A DNA stretch of 34,901 bases from an uncultured beta proteobacterium (GTDB lineage Bacteria > Pseudomonadota > Gammaproteobacteria > Burkholderiales > Burkholderiaceae_C), in NCBI GenBank assembly GCA_903951445.1, contig CAJBBZ010000083.1, positions 1-34,901 on the forward strand. The letters run 5' to 3'. The notes beneath the pieces are model-generated. The model saw nothing but the letters and a program-made list of their open reading frames with translations, was not told the origin of the DNA and did not search any database. Made by a program: the position numbers and the translations under genes. Below are positions 15,582-24,621 of the stretch, piece after piece (position 1 is the first letter of the stretch; each line of letters opens with the position of its first letter).

Positions 15582-16910
15582 ATGAATCGAGACGAGGCGA
15601 AGAAATTTTTCAAAGACAACAACGTACGCTACGTGCTGGCGCAGTTCGTGGACATCCACGGCGCGGCCAAAGCCAAAGCGGTCCCGGTTTCCCATTTTGA
15701 TGAAGTGCTGGACACCGGCGCGGGGTTTGCCGGCTTCGCGGTTTGGGGCCTGGGCATCCAGCCGCATGGGCCGGACTTCATGGCCCGTGGCGACCTGGGC
15801 GCGGTCAGCTTGGTGCCCTGGCAACCTGGCTTTGCGCGCATCGTCTGCGACGGCCATGTCCACGGCAAGCCCTGGGAATACGACAGCCGCGTGGTGCTGA
15901 AAAAACAGGTGGCCCTGCTCAAGGAACAAGGCCTGACTTTCTTTACCGGCCTGGAGCCCGAGTTCTCGGTCTTGCGCCGCGACGAACAGGGCAATATCGT
16001 GCCTTGCGATGCCAGCGACACCCTGCAAAAACCCTGCTACGACTACAAAGCCTTGTCGCGTACCCGCGAGTACATGGATCGCTTGGTAACGGCGGCCATT
16101 GGCTCGGGGCTGGATGTCTACCAGATCGACCATGAGGACGGCAACGGTCAGTTCGAGATCAACTACACCTATGGCGACTGCCTGACCTCGGCGGACCAGT
16201 TCATCGGCTTCAAGATGGCCGCCGCCGAAATTGCCAATGACATGGGGCTGATCTGCTCCTTCATGCCCAAGCCCTTTAGCAACCGCCCGGGCAACGGCAT
16301 GCATATGCACATGTCCATGGGCGATGGCAAGCGTAATTTGTTTGAAGACAAGTCCGACAAGCGCGGGCTGGATTTGTCCACCATGGCCTACCACTTTTTG
16401 GGTGGAGTGCTCAAACACGCCAAGGCGCTTACGGCCATTTGCTGCCCCACGGTCAACTCCTACAAACGGCTGGTGGTCGGGCGTTCGCTTACCGGCGCCA
16501 CCTGGGCACCCGCCTATGTGAGCTACGGCAATAACAACCGTTCCTGCATGGTGCGCATTCCGGGCGGTCGGCTGGAACTGCGCGTACCCGACGGCGGTTG
16601 CAACCCCTACCTGGCCGCCGCAGCCGTGATTGCCGCCGGTATGGATGGCATGAAAAACCAGATCGACCCCGGTGACCCGGTCAACGAAAACCTGTACGAG
16701 ATGAGCGCTGCCGAGCTGCGCAGCCGTGGCATCGAGACGCTGCCGCAAAACCTCAACGAGGCCATCGACGCATTGGAAGCAGACCGCGTCATCATGGATG
16801 CGCTAGGCCCGGTAGCGCAGACCTTTGTGGACCTCAAACGCATGGAGTGGGTGGAATACATGCGCCACGTGTCCGACTGGGAAATCAAAACCTACCTCGA
16901 ATTTTTCTAA
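15582..16910 (+). CDS. gmaS: Gamma-glutamylmethylamide synthetase (glutamine synthetase-like)
   Basis: GmaS joins methylamine to the gamma-carboxyl of glutamate using ATP. The 442-residue protein is of the glutamine synthetase fold, type III/GlnT-like, with the short N-terminal domain [28 protein letters not shown] (the metal-binding glutamates), [13 protein letters not shown], the ATP-site loop [10 protein letters not shown] and the carboxylate-binding stretch NSYKRLV followed by a late [10 protein letters not shown]. Length fits GmaS (about 440). It could be misread as a glutamine synthetase, but its place between mgdABCD and mgsABC argues for GmaS. The start at 15582 has the Shine-Dalgarno AAAAGGAGA at good distance. 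Confidence 0.87.
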   Translation: MNRDEAKKFFKDNNVRYVLAQFVDIHGAAKAKAVPVSHFDEVLDTGAGFAGFAVWGLGIQPHGPDFMARGDLGAVSLVPWQPGFARIVCDGHVHGKPWEYDSRVVLKKQVALLKEQGLTFFTGLEPEFSVLRRDEQGNIVPCDASDTLQKPCYDYKALSRTREYMDRLVTAAIGSGLDVYQIDHEDGNGQFEINYTYGDCLTSADQFIGFKMAAAEIANDMGLICSFMPKPFSNRPGNGMHMHMSMGDGKRNLFEDKSDKRGLDLSTMAYHFLGGVLKHAKALTAICCPTVNSYKRLVVGRSLTGATWAPAYVSYGNNNRSCMVRIPGGRLELRVPDGGCNPYLAAAAVIAAGMDGMKNQIDPGDPVNENLYEMSAAELRSRGIETLPQNLNEAIDALEADRVIMDALGPVAQTFVDLKRMEWVEYMRHVSDWEIKTYLEFF

Positions 16911-16943
16911 TCCCTTTTCCAAGGGCTTTGCAAAGGACCGACC

Positions 16944-17855
16944 ATGTGCGGAATTATTGGATTACTCATCAAAAAACCTGCGCTGCGCAGCGAGCTAGGG
17001 CGGTGGATGACGCCCATGCTCATCGGCATGACCGAGCGCGGGCCGGACTCGGCCGGGCTGGCCGTGTTCAGCGATCCGCTCAGCGACGCGCATGCCCGCA
17101 AGATCAGCGTGTATTCGGGCCTGACTGCTTTGGGTTCGGCCTTTGACTGGCATGCACTGGCCGCTGCACTGGAAAAGCACCAGGGCAGCGCGGTAACGGT
17201 GCAGACCAAGGACAACCACGCGATCGTCACCGTCACCGGCGATCCCGAGCAGGCGCAGCAATTCATTAAAGCCTATGACCCGCTCTTGCATCTACTTTCG
17301 CTGGGCCGCAGCATCGACTTATATAAAGACGTTGGCATGCCCGCTGCCGTAGCGCAGCGCTATGACTTCGCGCACATGACGGGCTCGCATGTGGTGGGCC
17401 ACACCCGCATGGCCACGGAGTCGGCGGTGACGCCAGACCGTGCGCACCCGTTTACCGCTGGGCAGGATTTCTGCATGGTGCACAACGGCTCGCTCTCCAA
17501 CCCCTACCAGATTCGGCGCATGCTGGAGCCACGCGGCATCAAGTTTGATACCGACAACGACACCGAAAGCGCCTGCCGTTTTATCGAGTGGCGCATGCGT
17601 GAGGGCGACGACCTGAAAACTGCGCTGGAAACCGGTTTTGACGAGCTGGACGGTTTTTACACGCTGCTCATGGGGACGGAGAACCAGCTTGCCCTGATCC
17701 GCGACCCCTTTGCCTGCAAACCGGCCGTGATTGCTGAAACAGACGACTATGTGGCCATTGCCTCGGAGTTCCGATCATTGGCGCATTTGCCCGATATCGA
17801 TCACGCCTATGTGTTCGAGCCCGCACCCCAGGAGATGTATATATGGAAGGCATAA
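16944..17855 (+). CDS. mgsA: N-methylglutamate synthase subunit A (class II glutamine amidotransferase)
   Basis: A 303-residue class II amidotransferase domain. After Met removal Cys2 (MCGIIGLL) is the nucleophile; TERGPDSAGLAVF, HTRMATESAVTPDRAHPF and HNGSLSNPYQIR are the expected substrate-pocket segments, and NDTES completes the site. In glutamate synthase this part frees ammonia from glutamine; here it is thought to act on gamma-glutamylmethylamide and release methylamine into a channel. Also annotated GlxB in other genomes. It begins 33 nt after gmaS behind AAAGGA and overlaps mgsB by 13 nt. Confidence 0.87.
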   Translation: MCGIIGLLIKKPALRSELGRWMTPMLIGMTERGPDSAGLAVFSDPLSDAHARKISVYSGLTALGSAFDWHALAAALEKHQGSAVTVQTKDNHAIVTVTGDPEQAQQFIKAYDPLLHLLSLGRSIDLYKDVGMPAAVAQRYDFAHMTGSHVVGHTRMATESAVTPDRAHPFTAGQDFCMVHNGSLSNPYQIRRMLEPRGIKFDTDNDTESACRFIEWRMREGDDLKTALETGFDELDGFYTLLMGTENQLALIRDPFACKPAVIAETDDYVAIASEFRSLAHLPDIDHAYVFEPAPQEMYIWKA

Positions 17856-18535
17856 ATTTCGATCTACGCCAGCAGACGGTGCGTGATCTCAATGGTTTTT
17901 TGCATAGCGCAGAGGGCAAGGCCAAGCGCGGAACCATTGAGGTGCACCACCCCGACGGGGCGCACAGCATCGCTGCCGGGCTCAATGCCCCGGTCAAAGT
18001 CGTCGTGCATGGCCACGCCGGTTATTACGCCGCAGGTATGAACATGCATGCCGACATCACCATCGAAGGCAGCGCTGGCACGGGCGTGGCCGAGAACATG
18101 ATGAGTGGACGTGTCCACGTCAAGGGCTTTGCCAGCAACAGCGCGGGTGCCACAGCGCACGGCGGCCTGCTGGTTATTGACGGCAATGCGGCCTTGCGCT
18201 GCGGTATTTCGCTCAAGGGCGGCAATATCGTGGTGGGCGGCTCGGTGGGCAGTTTTTCCGCCTTCATGGCGCAAGCCGGACGCATGGTGGTGTGTGGCGA
18301 CGCGGGTGACGGACTGGGCGACTCGCTGTATGAGGCGGTGTTGTACGTCAAAGGCAGCATCAAGTCATTGGGCGCAGACGCGCAGATCGAGCCCATGGGT
18401 GAAGAGGACCTGAAAACGGTGACTGATTTGCTTGTGCAGGCTGGCATGGGGCAGCACAGCGCGGCAGACTTCAAACGCGTCGCGAGCAAACGCGAGCTCT
18501 ACCACTGGAACGCCGACGCCAATCAGGAATACTAG
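17843..18535 (+). CDS. mgsB: N-methylglutamate synthase subunit B (GXGXG domain)
   Basis: A 230-residue right-handed beta-helix protein matching the GXGXG domain that forms the C-terminal part of glutamate synthase large subunits (also GlxC). The repeated G-x-A/G-G-x pattern is clear: VVHGHAGYYAAGMNMHADIT, TGVAENMMSGRVHVKGFA, SNSAGATAHGGLLVIDG and ISLKGGNIVVGGSVGSF. It has a scaffold role between the amidotransferase and FMN subunits rather than catalysis. The start overlaps the mgsA end by 13 nt; ten nt separate it from mgsC. Confidence 0.87.
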   Translation: MEGINFDLRQQTVRDLNGFLHSAEGKAKRGTIEVHHPDGAHSIAAGLNAPVKVVVHGHAGYYAAGMNMHADITIEGSAGTGVAENMMSGRVHVKGFASNSAGATAHGGLLVIDGNAALRCGISLKGGNIVVGGSVGSFSAFMAQAGRMVVCGDAGDGLGDSLYEAVLYVKGSIKSLGADAQIEPMGEEDLKTVTDLLVQAGMGQHSAADFKRVASKRELYHWNADANQEY

Positions 18536-18545
18536 AAAGAACGCT

Positions 18546-19913
18546 ATGGAAAAACCCATGAATTTTTATAAGTCCGCTTCGCACGAAGAATCCTGGGGCT
18601 ATGACGCCAAGATGTTGCAGTACATCCGCAATGCTGCGGCACATGGCCTGTACGAGATTCGCGGCTTGGGGGCCAAGCGCCAGCTTCCCCACTTTGACGA
18701 TTTATTGTTTTTAGCGGCGTCGCTGTCGCGCTACCCCTTGGAGGGCTACCGCGAGCGCTGCACCACCAAGACGGTGCTGGGTACGCGGTTTGCAAAAAAG
18801 CCCATCGAACTAGACATACCGATCACCATCGCCGGGATGAGTTTTGGCGCTTTGTCTGCCAATGTCAAAGAATCCCTGGGGCGCGCTGCAACGGAGATGG
18901 GCACCTCGACCACCACGGGCGACGGCGGCATGACCAGAGAAGAACGTGATTCTTCTAAAACCTTGGTCTACCAGTGTTTGCCTTCACGCTATGGCTTTAA
19001 CCCCGATGATGTGCGGCGTGCGGACGCGATCGAGGTCGTGATCGGACAGGGTGCGAAGCCGGGTGGCGGCGGCATGTTGTTGGGCCAGAAAGTCAATCCG
19101 CGCGTGGCCAAGATGCGCACGCTACCCGAAGGGGTGGACCAACGATCGGCCTCGCGCCAACCAGATTGGACCGGCCCTGATGACCTGACCATCAAGATCA
19201 ATGAGCTGCGCGAAATTACCGACTGGGAGAAGCCGATTTACGTCAAGGTGGGGGCCACGCGGGTTTTCAACGACGTCAAACTGGCCGTCCATGCGGGTGC
19301 TGATGTGGTGGTGGTCGATGGTATGCAGGGCGGCACCGCAGCCACGCAGACCTGCTTTATCGAGCACGTTGGCATCCCCACGCTCGGTGCATTGCGCCAG
19401 GCGGTGGATGCGCTGGAAGACTTGAACATGATCGGGAAAGTGCAATTGATCATTTCTGGAGGCATACGCACGGGTGCCGATGTGGCCAAGGCCTTGGCCA
19501 TGGGCGCCGATGCAGTTGCCTTGGGGCAGGGTGTTTTAGTGGCTTTGGGCTGCAACTCGCCAAGTTATATGCAAGATGGTGAGCATATGAGTGCGCTGGC
19601 CGAGTACGAAGCGCTGGGCACTGCGCCAGGCTATTGCCATCATTGCCATACCGGCAAATGTCCGGTAGGCGTGACAACGCAGGACGCCGTCCTGGAGCAG
19701 CGCCTGCAACCCGATGTTGGCGCCAAACGGCTGCGCAATTACCTCAAGACGCTCAACATGGAGTTGACCACGATTGCCCGCGCCTGTGGCAAGCAAAACG
19801 TGCACCACCTGGAGCGCGAGGACCTGGTGGCCCTGACGGTCGAGGCAGCCGCGATGGCGCGCCTGCCCTTGGCGGGAACCAACTGGATTCCTGGACACGA
19901 CGGTCGCTACTGA
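18546..19913 (+). CDS. mgsC: N-methylglutamate synthase subunit C (FMN-binding glutamate synthase domain)
   Basis: A 455-residue protein equal to the central FMN barrel of glutamate synthase (also GlxD). Visible motifs: ITIAGMSFGALSANVKESLG, TSTTTGDGGMTREER, GQGAKPGGGGMLLGQKV, VVVDGMQGGTAATQTCFIEH split over about 255-280, and the FMN phosphate loop ISGGIRTGADVAKALAMGAD. Cys364, Cys367 and Cys372 (YCHHCHTGKCPVGVT) correspond to the Fe-S cysteine region of glutamate synthase. It is the last gene of the operon. ATG 18546 is chosen; ATG 18558 (MNFYKS) would also fit. Confidence 0.88.
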   Translation: MEKPMNFYKSASHEESWGYDAKMLQYIRNAAAHGLYEIRGLGAKRQLPHFDDLLFLAASLSRYPLEGYRERCTTKTVLGTRFAKKPIELDIPITIAGMSFGALSANVKESLGRAATEMGTSTTTGDGGMTREERDSSKTLVYQCLPSRYGFNPDDVRRADAIEVVIGQGAKPGGGGMLLGQKVNPRVAKMRTLPEGVDQRSASRQPDWTGPDDLTIKINELREITDWEKPIYVKVGATRVFNDVKLAVHAGADVVVVDGMQGGTAATQTCFIEHVGIPTLGALRQAVDALEDLNMIGKVQLIISGGIRTGADVAKALAMGADAVALGQGVLVALGCNSPSYMQDGEHMSALAEYEALGTAPGYCHHCHTGKCPVGVTTQDAVLEQRLQPDVGAKRLRNYLKTLNMELTTIARACGKQNVHHLEREDLVALTVEAAAMARLPLAGTNWIPGHDGRY

Positions 19914-19931
19914 GCGCAAAGTTGCTTAGGT

Positions 19932-19972
19932 AATGCGCAAGGTGCCAGTATTTGCACCACCACTTGCGCGTT
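19932..19972 (+). terminator. Weak stem-loop after the NMG operon
   Basis: AATGCGCAAG (19932-19941) pairs with CTTGCGCGTT (19963-19972), ten pairs with one G-T, around a 21-nt loop. It stands between convergent genes and may stop both transcripts, but no T-run follows on either strand. Confidence 0.4.
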
Positions 19973-20003
19973 AGAAAAATCCTACGCCCTGAAAATCATC
20001 GAC

Positions 20004-20873
20004 TTAACGCATGCCATTGCGCCGCGCCAACTCTGCAAACAGCGCAGCCTGGTCCATCCCGGCCAAGCCATTGTCATGCGCCTGGGCGTAGAGTTGCTCC
20101 AGCAGTTGGGTAATGGGCGCGTCAAAGCCTAGTTGCTTGCCGGTATCGAGCGCATTGCGCATGTCTTTGAGTTGCACGCTGATGCGTCCGCGTGGGGCAA
20201 AGTCCCGCTCCACCATGCGCTGCCCATGCACTTGCAAAATACGGCTATCGGCGAAACCGCCACTAATCGCTTCTTTCACTTTCGCCATGTCCGCGCCGCC
20301 TTTGGCGCAGAGCAACAAGGCTTCGGCCACGGCACCGATGGTGATGCCCACAATCATTTGGTTTGCCAGCTTTGCCAACTGGCCGCAGCCGTGCGGGCCG
20401 ACCAATGTGGATTTGCCAAAATGTTGCAGCGCAGTCTGCGCCTCTGCCAGGTCGGCTGCCTCGCCACCGGCCATGATGGCCAGCGTGCCTTGTTCGGCCC
20501 CCAGCGTGCCGCCGGAGACCGGCGCATCCAGGTAACGCACGCCCAGTGCGTTCAGGCGCGCCGCATGGCTGCGCGCTTGCTCGGGCGCGATAGACGACAT
20601 ATCCACCAGCAAGCTGCCGGCCTTCAAAGCTTGGGCCAGGCCTCGTTCAAACAAGACCAATTCCACAATGCCGCCGTGCTCTAGCATGGTGATGGTGAGG
20701 TCCGCGCTGCGCACCGCGTCTAGGGCGCTCAGGTGCGCATGTGCGCCTAAAGCTACCAGTGGCGCGGTTTTTTCAGCCGTGCGGTTCCACACATGCACCT
20801 CCAAGCCCGCGCGGCACAAGCGCGAGGCCATGGGCACGCCCATTAATCCCAATCCTAAAAATGCAATGCGCAT
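20004..20873 (-). CDS. Beta-hydroxyacid dehydrogenase family protein (GarR / 3-hydroxyisobutyrate dehydrogenase-like)
   Basis: A 289-residue NAD(P)-dependent dehydrogenase. The N-terminal Rossmann motif is MRIAFLGLGLMGVPMASRL; DAPVSGGTLGAEQGTLAIMAGG is the substrate-binding signature; the catalytic lysine lies in GQLAKLANQ. Length and motifs fit tartronate semialdehyde reductase, 3-hydroxyisobutyrate dehydrogenase or related succinic semialdehyde reductases; sequence alone does not decide. ATG 20873 is preferred; upstream in-frame sequence to 20960 does not look family-like. It is convergent with the NMG operon and 142 nt downstream of guaC on the same strand, and no glyoxylate or valine genes are close, so the physiological substrate is open. 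Confidence 0.87.
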   Translation of the reverse strand: MRIAFLGLGLMGVPMASRLCRAGLEVHVWNRTAEKTAPLVALGAHAHLSALDAVRSADLTITMLEHGGIVELVLFERGLAQALKAGSLLVDMSSIAPEQARSHAARLNALGVRYLDAPVSGGTLGAEQGTLAIMAGGEAADLAEAQTALQHFGKSTLVGPHGCGQLAKLANQMIVGITIGAVAEALLLCAKGGADMAKVKEAISGGFADSRILQVHGQRMVERDFAPRGRISVQLKDMRNALDTGKQLGFDAPITQLLEQLYAQAHDNGLAGMDQAALFAELARRNGMR

Positions 20874-21015
20874 GGCGTGGTTTCCTTCTATGTTCTTGAG
20901 CTTGTCTGTTAATTGAACTGGCAGCAGACCGGTTTGGCGGGCGATACCTTGGCCCTGCAAGGGCTGTAATTCTTAGGGCGCATGGTGCTGCTTGCTCGGC
21001 TTCCCGAGGCTAGCG

Positions 21016-21993
21016 TTACATCAACAAATGTTCACCCGCGTTATCGCCGCCCAAGGTCACATAGTTCACTTTGCGGATATCCATCAGCTTTTTGCCGCCT
21101 GCATAGCTAATAGAGCTTTGCAAGTCTTGCTCCATTTCCACCAGGGTATTACGCAGCGGGCCTTTGATCGCTTCGAGGATGCGCTTGCCTTCCACGTGTT
21201 TGTACTCGCCCTTGTTGAAGTCGCTGGCCGATCCGTAATACTCTTTGTATAGCTTGCTATCGACTTCCACCGTCTGGCCGGGCGACTCTTCGTGGCCTGC
21301 AAATAGCGAACCAATCATCACCATGGACGCGCCAAAGCGGATGCTTTTGGCGATATCGCCATGGTCGCGGATGCCGCCGTCGGCGATGATGGGTTTGGTG
21401 GCCACGCGGGCGCACCACTTGAGCGCGCTCAGTTGCCAGCCGCCGGTGCCAAAGCCGGTTTTGAGCTTGGTAATGCACACCTTGCCCGGCCCGATGCCGA
21501 CTTTGGTTGCATCCGCGCCCCAGTTTTCCAGGTCAATGACTGCCTCGGGCGTGCCCACATTACCGGCGATTACAAAGCTGGCTGGCAAATGCTGCTTGAT
21601 ATAGCCAATCATGTTTTTCACGCTGTCAGCATGCCCGTGGGCGATATCGATGGTGATGTAGTCGGGCGTGAGGTCCAATTCGCGCAGCCGGTCCACGGTG
21701 TGGTAATCGGCTTGCTTGACGCCTAGCGAGATGGAGGCATACAAACCCTTGGCGCGCATGTCCTGGGTAAAGCGCACATTGTCCAGGTCAAAGCGGTGCA
21801 TGACATAAAAGTAGCCGTTTTGCGCCAGCCAGACGCAAATGCTTTCGTCCACCACCGTCTTCATATTGGCCGGAACCACCGGCATGCGAAAGCTGCGCGC
21901 GCCCAGCTCTACGCTGGTGTCACATTCGGACCGGCTTTCCACCCGGCACTTGCGGGGCAGCAGCAAAATGTTGTCGTAGTCAAAAATATCCAT
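21016..21993 (-). CDS. guaC: GMP reductase
   Basis: GuaC converts GMP to IMP with NADPH, moving guanine nucleotides back to the purine branch point. The 325-residue protein is clearly GMP reductase rather than IMP dehydrogenase: catalytic C173 in [36 protein letters not shown] (224-239), and no CBS domain. [12 protein letters not shown] at the start and [15 protein letters not shown] near the end are typical of the 325-residue class shared with Firmicutes. ATG 21993 fits the family N-terminus; the open frame further upstream runs antisense to uvrD. Divergent from uvrD with a 139-bp gap that holds a hairpin at 22041-22062. Confidence 0.95.
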   Translation of the reverse strand: MDIFDYDNILLLPRKCRVESRSECDTSVELGARSFRMPVVPANMKTVVDESICVWLAQNGYFYVMHRFDLDNVRFTQDMRAKGLYASISLGVKQADYHTVDRLRELDLTPDYITIDIAHGHADSVKNMIGYIKQHLPASFVIAGNVGTPEAVIDLENWGADATKVGIGPGKVCITKLKTGFGTGGWQLSALKWCARVATKPIIADGGIRDHGDIAKSIRFGASMVMIGSLFAGHEESPGQTVEVDSKLYKEYYGSASDFNKGEYKHVEGKRILEAIKGPLRNTLVEMEQDLQSSISYAGGKKLMDIRKVNYVTLGGDNAGEHLLM

Positions 21994-22040
21994 AACCCAA
22001 GCTCCAAAAGTTGCATCCGTCAAACAGGCGCTTGGATTGG

Positions 22041-22062
22041 GTCCGGCAAAAAAATACCGGAC
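22041..22062 (-). promoter_or_regulatory. Hairpin upstream of guaC
   Basis: GTCCGG (22041-22046) and CCGGAC (22057-22062) form a 6-bp inverted repeat; on the guaC strand the loop contains seven consecutive T. It lies 48-69 nt before the guaC start. It does not resemble a known purine riboswitch; role unknown. Confidence 0.35.
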
Positions 22063-22121
22063 GCCAAATGCTTGGGCCCGGTGATTGATTTTACGCACAG
22101 ACGCTGACGCACCGGGCTTCC

Positions 22122-22127
22122 TACAAT
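22122..22127 (+). promoter_or_regulatory. -10-like hexamer TACAAT before uvrD
   Basis: TACAAT ends 5 nt before ATG 22133. No Shine-Dalgarno sequence lies between, so the mRNA is probably leaderless or nearly so. The same CTACAAT string occurs before fbpB (25869-25875) and, on the minus strand, before the homoserine kinase gene. Confidence 0.45.
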
Positions 22128-22132
22128 CGGGC

Positions 22133-24532
22133 ATGTTTTCTGACAGCTCCGCGTCCTCCCCCCTGCTTGACAGCCTCAACCCCGAACAGCGCGCCGCCGT
22201 CACCCTGCCGCCCGAGCATGCGCTGATCCTGGCCGGAGCCGGTTCCGGTAAAACCCGGGTGCTGACCACCCGCATCGCCTGGCTCATGCAAGAGGGCCAT
22301 ATCAGCCCCGGCGGCATTTTGGCCGTCACTTTTACCAACAAAGCGGCCAAAGAAATGGTCGCGCGCCTGACGGCCATGCTGCCGATTTCGGTGCGCGGCA
22401 TGTGGATCGGCACCTTCCACGGCTTGTGCAACCGTTTTTTGCGGGCGCATTTCAAAACCGCTGCCTTGCCCCAGGCCTTCCAGATTCTGGACACGCAAGA
22501 CCAGCTGAGCGCCGTGAAGCGCCTGTGCAAACAACTGGCGGTGGACGAAGACCGCTTTCCGCCCAAGCAACTGAGTTGGTTTATTTCTAATTGCAAAGAA
22601 GAGGGCATGCGCCCGCAGGATGTGCCGGTGCGCGATAGCGATACCCGCCGCAAGGTGGAGCTGTACCAACTGTATGAAGAACAATGCCAGCGTGAAGGCG
22701 TGGTGGACTTTGGCGAGCTGATGCTGCGCAGCTACGAAGTGCTGCGCGACCATGCGTCTATCCGTGAGCATTACCAATGGCGCTTTCGCCATATTCTGAT
22801 CGACGAGTTTCAGGACACCAACAAGCTGCAATACGCCTGGATCAAGATGCTGGCGGGCAAGCAGGACGGTGCGGACAGCAGCAGCGCCCGCCCCGGCGGG
22901 GCGGTGCTGGCGGTGGGCGATGATGACCAAAGCATTTATGCCTTTCGCGGCGCGCGCGTGGGCAATATGGCCGACTTTGTACGCGAATTTGCGGTGGAGC
23001 ACCAGATCAAGCTGGAGCAGAACTACCGCAGCCACAGCCACATTCTGGATTCGGCCAACGCGCTGATCAGCCACAACAGCCGCCGCCTGGGCAAAAACCT
23101 GCGCACCGACCAAGGTCCGGGCGAAGCCGTGCGCGTATATGAAGCGCCTAGCGACTTTGAAGAAGCGCAATGGATGGTGTCCGAAATGCGCTACCTGATG
23201 GAATCGGGCAAGCCCGGTTTGGGCCAAGGCTATCCGCAATCCGAGATTGCCGTGCTCTACCGCAGCAATGCGCAAAGCCGCGTCATCGAAACGGCTTTGT
23301 TCAACGCCGGTATCGCCTACCGGGTGTATGGCGGTTTGCGCTTTTTCGAGCGTGCCGAAATCAAGCATGCGCTGGCCTATTTGCGCTTGCTGTCCAATCC
23401 GCGTGACGACACCAGCTTTATGCGCGTGGTCAACTTCCCGGCGCGCGGCATTGGTGCGCGCAGTCTGGAGCAATTGCAAGACATCGCCAAAGAACTCGGC
23501 TGCTCGCTGCACGATGCGGTGAGCGCGCTCAAAGGCCGGCCCGGCGCTTTGATATCGGCTTTTGTCGCAAAAATTGACGTGCTGCGCGAACAAACCGCTA
23601 CCAGCAGCTTGCGCGATATTGTGGCCACCATGCTGGAAGAAAGTGGCCTGCTGGCCCATTACCGCCAGGACCGCGAAGGCGAGGACCGCATCGAAAACTT
23701 GGAAGAACTGGTCAACGCCGCCGAAAGCTTTGTGCGCCTGGAAGGCTTTGGCCGCCAGGAAGCGGCGCGGGGCGGGGCCGCTGGTGCCGCGCCGCTGACG
23801 GACGAGGCCGGTGTGCAAGCTCAGCAAGCGCCCACCGACGCGCCCGCACTGGAGGAGCCCGAATTTGGCGACACCGGCGAAACCCTGTCGCCTTTAACCG
23901 CCTTCCTTACCCATGCCGCTTTAGAAGCGGGCGACAACATGGCCCAGGCTGGGCAGGACGCGGTGCAGCTGATGACCGTGCACGCGGCCAAAGGCCTGGA
24001 GTTTGATTGCGTGTTCATCACCGGCATGGAAGAGGGTTTGTTCCCCCATGAAAACGCCATGAGCGACCGTGACGGCCTAGAAGAAGAGCGCCGCCTGATG
24101 TACGTCGCCATCACCCGCGCGCGTGACCGGCTCTACCTCAGCCATTCGCAAACCCGCATGCTGCATGGCCAGACGCGCTACAACCTGAAGAGCCGCTTTT
24201 TTGACGAACTGCCCGAGGGCAGCCTGAAGTTCCTCACCCCCAAACGCCCGCCCGCGCGCAGCCCCTGGGCCGGCAGCAGCACACCCGCTTGGCAAACACC
24301 GATTTCCAGCCCGCGCACCGAGACCTACAACGCCGGCCCGCCGGTGGCCCGCAAAACCGACCCCGCCCACGGCCTGCGTGTGGGCTTGCAGGTGTTTCAC
24401 AATAAATTTGGCGAAGGCAAGGTGCTGACCCTGGAAGGCGAGGGCGCCGACGCCCGCGCCCAAATCAGCTTCCCCCGCCACGGCACGAAATGGCTGGCCT
24501 TGAGCGTGGCGAAGTTGACGCCGGTGGAGTGA
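22133..24532 (+). CDS. uvrD: UvrD/Rep-family ATP-dependent DNA helicase
   Basis: A superfamily 1A 3'-5' helicase used in nucleotide excision and mismatch repair. The 799-residue protein has Walker A GAGSGKT (35-41), [10 protein letters not shown] (motif Ia), DEFQDTN (224-230), [13 protein letters not shown] (262-274), QNYRSH (motif IV), [15 protein letters not shown] (motif V) and [16 protein letters not shown] (motif VI). The C-terminal [20 protein letters not shown] segment is the UvrD tudor-like domain that contacts RNA polymerase. This domain and the length favour UvrD over Rep or PcrA naming. ATG 22133 (MFSDSS) follows the -10-like TACAAT. Its Ala-rich insertion near 560-600 ([14 protein letters not shown]) looks like a flexible linker. 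Confidence 0.93.
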   Translation: MFSDSSASSPLLDSLNPEQRAAVTLPPEHALILAGAGSGKTRVLTTRIAWLMQEGHISPGGILAVTFTNKAAKEMVARLTAMLPISVRGMWIGTFHGLCNRFLRAHFKTAALPQAFQILDTQDQLSAVKRLCKQLAVDEDRFPPKQLSWFISNCKEEGMRPQDVPVRDSDTRRKVELYQLYEEQCQREGVVDFGELMLRSYEVLRDHASIREHYQWRFRHILIDEFQDTNKLQYAWIKMLAGKQDGADSSSARPGGAVLAVGDDDQSIYAFRGARVGNMADFVREFAVEHQIKLEQNYRSHSHILDSANALISHNSRRLGKNLRTDQGPGEAVRVYEAPSDFEEAQWMVSEMRYLMESGKPGLGQGYPQSEIAVLYRSNAQSRVIETALFNAGIAYRVYGGLRFFERAEIKHALAYLRLLSNPRDDTSFMRVVNFPARGIGARSLEQLQDIAKELGCSLHDAVSALKGRPGALISAFVAKIDVLREQTATSSLRDIVATMLEESGLLAHYRQDREGEDRIENLEELVNAAESFVRLEGFGRQEAARGGAAGAAPLTDEAGVQAQQAPTDAPALEEPEFGDTGETLSPLTAFLTHAALEAGDNMAQAGQDAVQLMTVHAAKGLEFDCVFITGMEEGLFPHENAMSDRDGLEEERRLMYVAITRARDRLYLSHSQTRMLHGQTRYNLKSRFFDELPEGSLKFLTPKRPPARSPWAGSSTPAWQTPISSPRTETYNAGPPVARKTDPAHGLRVGLQVFHNKFGEGKVLTLEGEGADARAQISFPRHGTKWLALSVAKLTPVE

Positions 24533-24537
24533 AATTT

Positions 24538-24598
24538 AGCCTTTTGGAAAGGCTGCACTTTTGCGCTAAGCGCCGGGCTTAATTCCTGCGTTTAGCGT
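24538..24598 (+). terminator. Two stem-loops between uvrD and fbpC (possible bidirectional terminator)
   Basis: AGCCTTT/AAAGGCT (24538-24544 and 24548-24554) is a tight 7-bp hairpin just after the uvrD stop. A second, GCGCTAAGCGC (24563-24573) with GCGTTTAGCGT (24588-24598), pairs in 9 of 11 positions. The genes converge here. T-runs are short, so strength is uncertain. Confidence 0.5.
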
Positions 24599-24621
24599 CA
24601 CTTGGCTAAGGGGCTGGTTTA

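Noticed and set aside
15540..16748. Long minus-strand open frame opposite gmaS
   Set aside because: 402 codons, low-complexity His/Gly/Val-rich sequence, antisense to a well-supported gene.
15582..19913. Reading gmaS-mgsABC as ammonia assimilation (glutamine synthetase plus glutamate synthase)
   Set aside because: The glutamate synthase parts are split into three proteins and no GltD small subunit is present; this is the pattern of N-methylglutamate synthase.
20004..20873. The GarR-like dehydrogenase as part of the methylamine pathway
   Set aside because: It is on the opposite strand, convergent with the operon, and no step of the NMG pathway needs it.
21994..22653. N-terminal extension of GMP reductase
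   Set aside because: Open frame runs across the divergent promoter and antisense to uvrD; the family N-terminus is [15 protein letters not shown].
22121..23827. Long minus-strand open frame opposite uvrD
   Set aside because: 568 codons without a stop, but the product is His/Ala/Gln-rich with no family motifs and it lies fully antisense to an intact uvrD; caused by GC-rich codon bias.
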